Made by a program: the position numbers and the translations under genes
Notes under the pieces: generated by a model
Told to the model about the DNA's origin: nothing
The model's input: the letters and a program-made list of their open reading frames with translations, nothing else
The model's database searches: none
Assembly (NCBI GenBank): GCA_964619785.1
Contig: CAZUGH010000058.1
Location: 1 to 11,511 of the forward strand
Source: CAZUGH01 sp964619785
GTDB lineage: Bacteria; Bacillota; Clostridia; Lachnospirales; Lachnospiraceae
DNA length: 11,511 nt
Reading direction: 5' to 3'
Shown: piece after piece, positions 7,206 through 11,511 of the stretch
How the letters are laid out: the number at the start of each line of letters is the position of its first letter
How positions within the stretch are numbered: the first letter of the stretch is position 1

Positions 7206-8213
7206 ATGAAAAAAATATCATTTTTAGGTGGAGGAAGCTGGGGAACAGCATTGGCCGTTCTCTGCCACAATAATGGACATAAGGTGACAATTTGGTCAGC
7301 AGTTGCTAGTGAAGTTGAGATGCTTCGTACCAAGCGTGAGCATGTTCAACGTTTACCAGGTGTTATGCTAGATAAAGACATTATCATAGAAGATAATTTA
7401 GAAGCAGCATGTACCGACCAGGATATCATTGTATTTGCTGTGGCATCTCCTTTTACAAGGTCAGTTGCTAAGAATGCAAAACCATATATTAAAGACGGAC
7501 AGATTATCGTAAATGTAGCAAAAGGAATTGAGGAAAAATCACTCATGACACTATGTGAGATTATTGCGGAAGAGATTCCAGCTGCTGATGTAGCTGTTTT
7601 ATCTGGTCCAAGTCACGCAGAAGAAGTAAGCAAGGGTGTTCCTACTACAGTTGTAGTCGGCGCAGGTAGCGAAAAAACAGCTTGCTTTATTCAAGATGCT
7701 TTTATGAGTGATTGCTTCCGTGTATATACAAGCCCCGATTTGATTGGTATTGAATTAGGTGGTTCAATTAAAAATGTAATTGCTCTCGCTGCCGGTGTAC
7801 TCGATGGAATTGGTATGGGGGATAATACAAAAGCAGCTTTGATGACGCGAGGAATTGCTGAGATTGGTCGCCTCGGTGTTGAACTAGGTGGCAAATTCGA
7901 GACATTTTGTGGTCTTTCTGGTATTGGAGATTTGATTGTAACTTGTACAAGTACTCATAGTCGTAACCACAATGCAGGATATTATCTTGGAAAAGGTTAT
8001 ACTTTTGAAGAGACCAAAGAGAAGATTGGGCAGGTGATTGAAGGAGCTAATTCGGCGAAAGCAGTACTTGACTTAGCGAATGCCCATCATGTTGTTATGC
8101 CGATTGTTGAACAGATTAACATGATGCTTTTTGAGGGAAAAGAAGCAAAACAAGCGATTCATGATTTATTAGCAAGAGATAAAAAGCTTGAGTATAATAC
8201 ATTGAATTGGTAG
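7206..8213 (+). CDS. gpsA: NAD(P)H-dependent glycerol-3-phosphate dehydrogenase
   Basis: Reduces dihydroxyacetone phosphate to sn-glycerol 3-phosphate, the acceptor used by PlsY encoded just upstream. The 335-residue protein starts with the dinucleotide-binding GGGSWGTALA (8-17). It has NVAKGIEE (103-110), SGPSHAEEV (133-141), GGSIKNVIALAAGVLDGIG (185-203) and LSGIGDLIVTCTSTHSRN (237-254). Lys106 and Lys189 are the conserved active-site lysines. The ATG is preceded by AAGGAGG inside the end of plsY. In many spore-formers spoIVA lies near gpsA; here an esterase follows instead, so this segment gives no hint of sporulation. Confidence 0.97.
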   Translation: MKKISFLGGGSWGTALAVLCHNNGHKVTIWSAVASEVEMLRTKREHVQRLPGVMLDKDIIIEDNLEAACTDQDIIVFAVASPFTRSVAKNAKPYIKDGQIIVNVAKGIEEKSLMTLCEIIAEEIPAADVAVLSGPSHAEEVSKGVPTTVVVGAGSEKTACFIQDAFMSDCFRVYTSPDLIGIELGGSIKNVIALAAGVLDGIGMGDNTKAALMTRGIAEIGRLGVELGGKFETFCGLSGIGDLIVTCTSTHSRNHNAGYYLGKGYTFEETKEKIGQVIEGANSAKAVLDLANAHHVVMPIVEQINMMLFEGKEAKQAIHDLLARDKKLEYNTLNW

Positions 8214-8241
8214 ATTGATTCTATTTTCATAGATAATCTCG

Positions 8242-8275
8242 ATATTGGCGGCGATGAACCGTCGATATGTTTGTG
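8242..8275 (+). terminator. Probable terminator after gpsA
   Basis: A 10-base-pair stem, 8242-8251 with 8259-8268, includes two G-T wobble pairs and a 7-base loop (CGATGAA). The T-rich stretch GTTTGTGTTT follows. It lies 28 bases after the gpsA stop. The T tract is interrupted, so this is a moderate call. Confidence 0.5.
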
Positions 8276-8305
8276 TTTATGACACAATTTTGCAAAATAA
8301 ATCCG

Positions 8306-8334
8306 TTAATCTATCAAATAACATATTATATATA
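8306..8334 (+). promoter_or_regulatory. Possible promoter of the esterase gene
   Basis: A TATATA at 8329-8334 with TTAATC (8306-8311) 17 bases upstream, in an AT-rich leader ending at the ribosome binding site TGGAGA (8341-8346). The -35 match is poor, and TATTAT (8324-8329) is an equally plausible -10 with no good -35. The region must hold a promoter if the gpsA terminator works, but the exact element is uncertain. Confidence 0.3.
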
Positions 8335-8350
8335 ACGAAATGGAGACATT

Positions 8351-10543
8351 ATGAAGAACAAATTACGCATCTTGGCTATTATCATCGGAATATTTTCCAC
8401 ATGTTTGTTGCTCAATGTGTCAGAGAGTTCGGCTGCTGGTTACCCGGCATATACAATCAAAAAAGGAAGTAGAAAATCAATTTCTTCGATTGTTAAGAAT
8501 AACCCATTGACAAAGAGTAAAGCAAATTCTACATATAAAAAGCTTACATGGAAATCAAAGAATAGTGCCATTGTAAAAGTGGTTAAGAGTAAAATCAAAG
8601 GAAAGAAAAAAGGAACAACCTATATTCGTGGGTATCGTGGAAAAAAGAAGGTGCTCTCGATTAAAGTAACGGTTGGTACACCAGTTAGCAAATTAAAGGT
8701 AAGTGCAAGCTCACTTACGCTTATGTCAGATGAAACTCATAAGCTGACATTTTCTGTTACACCTTCGAAAGCTTCTAATAAAAAGGTTTTTTATCGTTCT
8801 TCCAATACAAAGATTTTGACTGTATCTACGAGCGGAAAGATTACTCCTGTTAAAGGTGGAAGTGCAAAAGTATATGTAACAACCAAAGATGGGCATAAGA
8901 AAAAGACAGTGTCAGTGAAAGTGTTAGCACGAACGGTGCGTATGACAACATATGGACTTGTGAAAGGAAAGAATTTATCGAAAAGTCTTGTCTGGTATGG
9001 CATACCATATGGAGCTGATACATCGGGAGCCAATCGATGGCGTGCACCTCAAATTCCTGCATCGTGGACTGGAACAAAGAGTGTGACAACAAAGAAACCA
9101 GGTGCTGCACAATATGGAGACGGAGAATCCACATATACGGGAACAGAAGATTGTCTCTATGTCAATGTTTTTCGGCCAGATTCCCAAAGTGACAATTTAC
9201 CTGTAATGGTCTATCTCCATGGTGGCGGAAATGCAACAAGTAATTGCAATCGTAATTTTTCATATCTTGCTGAATCGACTAATACCGTTATTGTTGCAGT
9301 CGAGTATCGATTAGGTGCGTTTGGCTTTCTTAGTCATCCAGCATTGCGAGATGGTACGGCGGAAGAAAATAGCGGTAATTTCACGATGCTAGACATTCGC
9401 AAGTCGTTACAATGGGTTCAGAGTAATATTTCATATTTCGGCGGCAATAAATCAAATGTCACTTTGGCAGGTTATTCAGCCGGTGCACGCGATGTCATGT
9501 TTTGCATGATTTCACCAATTATGAAAGGCTTATTTCATAAAGCAATCACGTTTAGTGGTGGTGCTAAAACATGTACCAATAAACAAGGTGAAACATCTGT
9601 AGATAATAAGCTAGCTGCAATCCTTGTTAAAAGAGAAAGTTTTACAACAACGAAGAACGCATTGACATATATTCAGGAAAATGCGACAAATGAAGAATTA
9701 CGTAAACTGTTTAACAGTTTATCGACATCTGAAGTTGCTAATATGTATAATTCACCATCTCTACGGTTAGGAAGCTTTCCACAAGGCTTTAATGATGGAA
9801 TTGTAATATCAGTGGATGGATTTGATGCTATTCCAAAGGGGAATTATAATCGAGTTCCAATCATTTTGGGAAGTAATACGACTGAGTTTTCCACATTTGC
9901 ACGGAATAGTTATTATGATGTGGCTCCAATGGAACAACCATATATCGGACTTGATACAATGGGACTTTTAGAACAAACGATTAAGTATGGTAGTCTGCTT
10001 CAGACATATCACTATATTGAAAAACCAGCAAAGCTATTTGCAAGCGATGCCGCTCATAAATCCGTTTATGCGTATCGATTTAATTGGGGTACCAATCCAG
10101 CTGTAACTGGTGATTCTTACAGTCGTTTTGTAGGCGCAATACATGGGTTAGATGTGAATTTTCTTTTGGGATTCTATCCGAACAACTATCAGCAAATTGC
10201 ACCAAATGCTGTATCAAGTGCCAATGAAAAAGGAAGACTAGCATTAACGAATACAATGAGAATGTATATTAAGAATTTCATGAAAAATGGAAATCCAAAT
10301 GGTGATGGATTAAATTCGTGGAATACATGGGGAGAAAATGAGTTAGTCAAGGTCATGATGTTTGATGCCAACAATACAACGGACTTAACAGCGATGTCAA
10401 CATCTTATTATACACAAGATGATATTTTTGATCAGATACGAGCAGGTGTAAGCAAAGGAACATATGAAACGATGTTTGAGAATTCATTAAAAGGAAGATT
10501 CTTTGTACCAGACATTATACCGAAATATGAAAAAAGTAATTGA
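8351..10543 (+). CDS. Secreted type-B carboxylesterase with N-terminal Ig-like (Big2-type) modules
   Basis: A 730-residue exported alpha/beta hydrolase. A signal peptide (about 1-28, hydrophobic from Ile7 to Leu21, likely cut near SSAA) is followed by two Ig-like modules. The first (about 31-110) is very rich in Lys. The second (112-192) has the Big2-type ending SSNTKILTVSTSGKITPVKGGSAKVYV. The type-B esterase domain runs from about 197. It has EDCLYVNVFRP (266-276), the oxyanion-hole HGGGN (290-294), and the nucleophile elbow GYSAG with Ser376, inside the family signature from Phe363. Glu512 (NTTEF) and His598 (AIHGLD) complete the triad. The elbow has Tyr where most family members have Glu. 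The substrate is unknown; ester groups on plant polysaccharides or xenobiotic esters are only possibilities. It is a single-gene unit. Its TGA lies within the -35 box of the next promoter. Confidence 0.9.
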   Translation: MKNKLRILAIIIGIFSTCLLLNVSESSAAGYPAYTIKKGSRKSISSIVKNNPLTKSKANSTYKKLTWKSKNSAIVKVVKSKIKGKKKGTTYIRGYRGKKKVLSIKVTVGTPVSKLKVSASSLTLMSDETHKLTFSVTPSKASNKKVFYRSSNTKILTVSTSGKITPVKGGSAKVYVTTKDGHKKKTVSVKVLARTVRMTTYGLVKGKNLSKSLVWYGIPYGADTSGANRWRAPQIPASWTGTKSVTTKKPGAAQYGDGESTYTGTEDCLYVNVFRPDSQSDNLPVMVYLHGGGNATSNCNRNFSYLAESTNTVIVAVEYRLGAFGFLSHPALRDGTAEENSGNFTMLDIRKSLQWVQSNISYFGGNKSNVTLAGYSAGARDVMFCMISPIMKGLFHKAITFSGGAKTCTNKQGETSVDNKLAAILVKRESFTTTKNALTYIQENATNEELRKLFNSLSTSEVANMYNSPSLRLGSFPQGFNDGIVISVDGFDAIPKGNYNRVPIILGSNTTEFSTFARNSYYDVAPMEQPYIGLDTMGLLEQTIKYGSLLQTYHYIEKPAKLFASDAAHKSVYAYRFNWGTNPAVTGDSYSRFVGAIHGLDVNFLLGFYPNNYQQIAPNAVSSANEKGRLALTNTMRMYIKNFMKNGNPNGDGLNSWNTWGENELVKVMMFDANNTTDLTAMSTSYYTQDDIFDQIRAGVSKGTYETMFENSLKGRFFVPDIIPKYEKSN

Positions 10544-10567
10544 CAAACAAAAATATAGTGATATACT
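10540..10567 (+). promoter_or_regulatory. Promoter of the trp T-box transcript
   Basis: A perfect -35 TTGACA (10540-10545), a 16-base spacer, and -10 TATACT (10562-10567). Transcription would begin near 10574, just ahead of the T-box leader. The -35 hexamer contains the TGA stop codon of the esterase gene. Confidence 0.8.
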
Positions 10568-10573
10568 ATATTC

Positions 10574-10851
10574 AAACCAATGACCGAGAGAAGTAACAAG
10601 ATGGAATGTTTTCAGAGAGCTGCAGGTTGGTGCGATGCAGTAGCATGATGATTGCGAATGGACTCGGGAGGGCAGCTTGAACTCACTAAACCGTGATAGT
10701 AGACGCTGACGGAATTCTCAACCGTTATCTGGAGAGATGTATGATGGTACATTGATGAGTGGGTCATTAGACCAATTTGGGTGGCACCGCAGAAGTTTTG
10801 AATTCAGAGCTTTTGTCCCTAGTAAAATACTAGGGACAGGAGCTTTTTTTT
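10574..10851 (+). ncRNA. Tryptophan-specific T-box leader with terminator/antiterminator
   Basis: A cis-acting RNA that binds uncharged tRNA and lets transcription continue. Stem I closes by pairing CCGAG (10584-10588) with CTCGG (10663-10667). Just inside its 3' strand is GAATGGA, presenting UGG (10659-10661) as the specifier, so the tRNA is tRNA-Trp. A distal hairpin pairs CTGCA (10620-10624) with TGCAG (10636-10640). ATGTA/TACAT (10737-10752) may be stem III. The T-box sequence TTGGGTGGCACCGC ends at 10790. Its UGGC (10782-10785) fits an acceptor end with discriminator G, as in bacterial tRNA-Trp. The terminator begins at 10808. Low charged tRNA-Trp should therefore turn on the trp genes that follow, although those genes are broken here. 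Confidence 0.93.
10808..10851 (+). terminator. T-box regulated intrinsic terminator
   Basis: A 17-base-pair stem: 10808-10824 with 10828-10844, a 3-base AAA loop, a core of TGTCCCTAGTA against TACTAGGGACA, and two G-U pairs lower down. Eight Ts (10844-10851) follow. The CCC of the 5' arm can instead pair with GGG of the T-box sequence (10779-10781), the usual antiterminator arrangement. It is also the first clear terminator after the esterase gene. Confidence 0.92.
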
Positions 10852-10887
10852 GTGCCACAACGAGTAAAGCGAAGAAAGGAGTACCCC

Positions 10888-11256
10888 ATGATTACACCAA
10901 GTTGTGAAAGAATCCAAGAATTAGCCAAGGATTACACCGTAATTCCCATTTGCAAAGAAATCTATGCAGATGTTGTGACACCAATCACTTTATTACGACG
11001 TTTGGCGAAGAACAGTAAACAGTATTACCTGCTAGAAAGCGTAGAAGGTGGTGAGAAATGGGGTCGTTACTCCTTTCTCGGATATAATCCAGTTATGCGC
11101 ATCTCATGCAAAGAATCAACCGTCACAATACGGGAACAAGGTAAAGAAGACCAAGTAATAAAAGAAGAAGGTTTGCAGGTATTAAAAGATATTTTAACGA
11201 AATATCGTGCTCCTAAGATTGATGGTTTTCCTCCCTTTACTGGCGGATATGATTGA
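10888..11256 (+). pseudogene. trpE: trpE 5' fragment: N-terminal quarter of anthranilate synthase component I
   Basis: The ATG has AAAGGAG 6 bases upstream. The first ~120 residues match the regulatory/N-terminal part of TrpE: IPICKEIYADVVTPITLLRR, then YYLLESVEGGEKWGRYSFLG, then PPFTGG. An intact TrpE (about 490 residues) would continue with a VGYF-type strand and the chorismate-binding catalytic domain. Here the frame meets TGA at 11254-11256, directly after homology switches to trpD. With no catalytic domain, the 122-residue product cannot make anthranilate. The in-frame GTG at 10852 overlaps the last T of the terminator run and is not the start. The fragment could be a real deletion scar or an assembly join. 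Confidence 0.88.
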
Positions 11257-11320
11257 TTCAGGGAAAGCATATGCGAAACTTGAGGAGTTCTGTCAATTTA
11301 ATCATGAGGTGATGCAATGA
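11243..11320 (+). pseudogene. trpD: trpD 3' fragment: C-terminal tail of anthranilate phosphoribosyltransferase
   Basis: In the frame one base on from trpE, the sequence reads MIDSGKAYAKLEEFCQFN and then HEVMQ, ending at TGA (11318-11320). The MIDSGKA..KLEEF pattern is the C-terminal helix of TrpD, a protein of roughly 335 residues. Only about 25 residues remain, with no start signal of their own. The join to trpE lies at about 11241-11251. The stop overlaps the trpC ATG as ATGA, the usual coupling of these two genes, and GAGGTGA within the tail is the trpC ribosome binding site. The 3' end is therefore in its native context. Confidence 0.82.
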
Positions 11321-11493
11321 TTCTTGATAAACTTGCTGCCTCTACGAAAGACAGAGTAGAAGCCGTAAAAAAAGAAATACCAATAGAAAAAGTAATAGAA
11401 ATAGCCGAGAATGTGAAAATACAACCTTTTCTTTTTGAAAAGGCACTAAAACAAGAATCCGTTTTTCCTTGCCGGTGGCTTATCAATCGATAA
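11317..11493 (+). pseudogene. trpC: trpC 5' fragment: N-terminus of indole-3-glycerol phosphate synthase
   Basis: The ATG overlaps the trpD stop (ATGA) with GAGGTGA upstream. The reading MILDKLAASTKDRVEAVKKE, then IPIEKVIEIAE, then PFLFEKALKQE is the N-terminal helical part of TrpC. An intact protein (about 255 residues) would go on to a GISFICEVKKASPSKG-like strand carrying the catalytic Lys. Instead homology ends at about codon 46-47 (about 11457). The frame runs through foreign sequence to TAA at 11491-11493, leaving a 58-residue product without the barrel. Confidence 0.85.
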
Positions 11494-11511
11494 TATCGAG
11501 AAGGCATACAA
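11459..11511 (+). pseudogene. trpF: trpF 3' fragment: late part of phosphoribosylanthranilate isomerase, cut by window end
   Basis: In the frame one base on from trpC, the sequence reads PFFLAGGLSIDNIEKAY. This matches the conserved P(F/V)FLAGGL..(D/E)N(I/V)..A segment near the C-terminus of TrpF (about 200 residues), which forms part of its phosphate-binding site. Everything before it in trpF, about three quarters of the gene, is missing, as is the rest of trpC. The remaining C-terminal codons lie beyond the window. The match is short but very characteristic and falls in the expected gene order. Confidence 0.75.

Noticed and set aside
8245..8472. 75-codon ORF between gpsA and the esterase gene
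   Set aside because: It starts inside the probable terminator stem, has no ribosome binding site, and mostly overlaps the esterase signal peptide in another frame.
8791..9187. Three overlapping antisense ORFs within the esterase gene
   Set aside because: No start signals or recognisable protein features; they mirror the codon pattern of the sense gene.
10852..10887. GTG start for trpE right after the terminator
   Set aside because: It abuts the T run of the terminator and lacks a ribosome binding site; ATG 10888 has AAAGGAG and begins the TrpE homology.
11243..11511. A new gene fusion with a purposeful small protein
   Set aside because: Both joins change frame and lead to early stops, so neither gives a fused TrpE-TrpD or TrpC-TrpF protein; deletion or assembly error explains them better.

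Overview
The window is AT-rich and reads as a low-GC Gram-positive genome. The gene content and protein wording fit Clostridia, most likely a Lachnospiraceae member. Supporting signs are the rnhB / FlhB-tail / yraN cluster, the roughly 390-residue ribose-phosphate pyrophosphokinase, a der-plsY-gpsA operon, a secreted esterase with Ig-like (Big2-type) N-terminal modules, and tryptophan genes under a T-box leader. The family assignment is inference. A run of exactly 100 Ns marks this as a draft, scaffolded assembly.

Layout, left to right. Positions 1-2439 hold the 3' part of a large gene of unknown function, probably exported. It is broken by the N-gap at 1389-1488, and an identical 55-base sequence lies on both sides of the gap. 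Collapsing that duplication restores one open frame. A strong hairpin (2448-2483) follows, then the cluster rnhB (RNase HII), a stand-alone FlhB/YlqH-like domain and yraN (UPF0102). This cluster runs into the convergent ribose-phosphate pyrophosphokinase gene with a 47-base overlap. The pyrophosphokinase gene and der are divergent, each with a recognisable sigma-A-type promoter in the gap between them. der-plsY-gpsA form a tight operon joining ribosome assembly with the glycerol-3-phosphate steps of phospholipid synthesis. A probable terminator precedes a 730-residue secreted type-B carboxylesterase.

The last kilobase is the most unusual part. A complete tryptophan T-box leader (promoter, UGG specifier, T-box sequence, strong terminator) is followed by trp genes that are only pieces. 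The first ~120 codons of trpE join to the last ~25 codons of trpD. Then come the first ~46 codons of trpC, joined out of frame to the 3' part of trpF. Two internal deletions, or two assembly/strain-mixture joins, have removed most of trpE, any intervening trpG, and most of trpD, trpC and trpF. The leader, ribosome binding sites and the trpD/trpC ATGA coupling remain.

I see no mobile elements, CRISPR arrays, tRNA or rRNA genes. I found no convincing new biological system. The items most worth checking are the collapsed trp operon, the artefactual gap, and the unusual basic N-terminus of the esterase.
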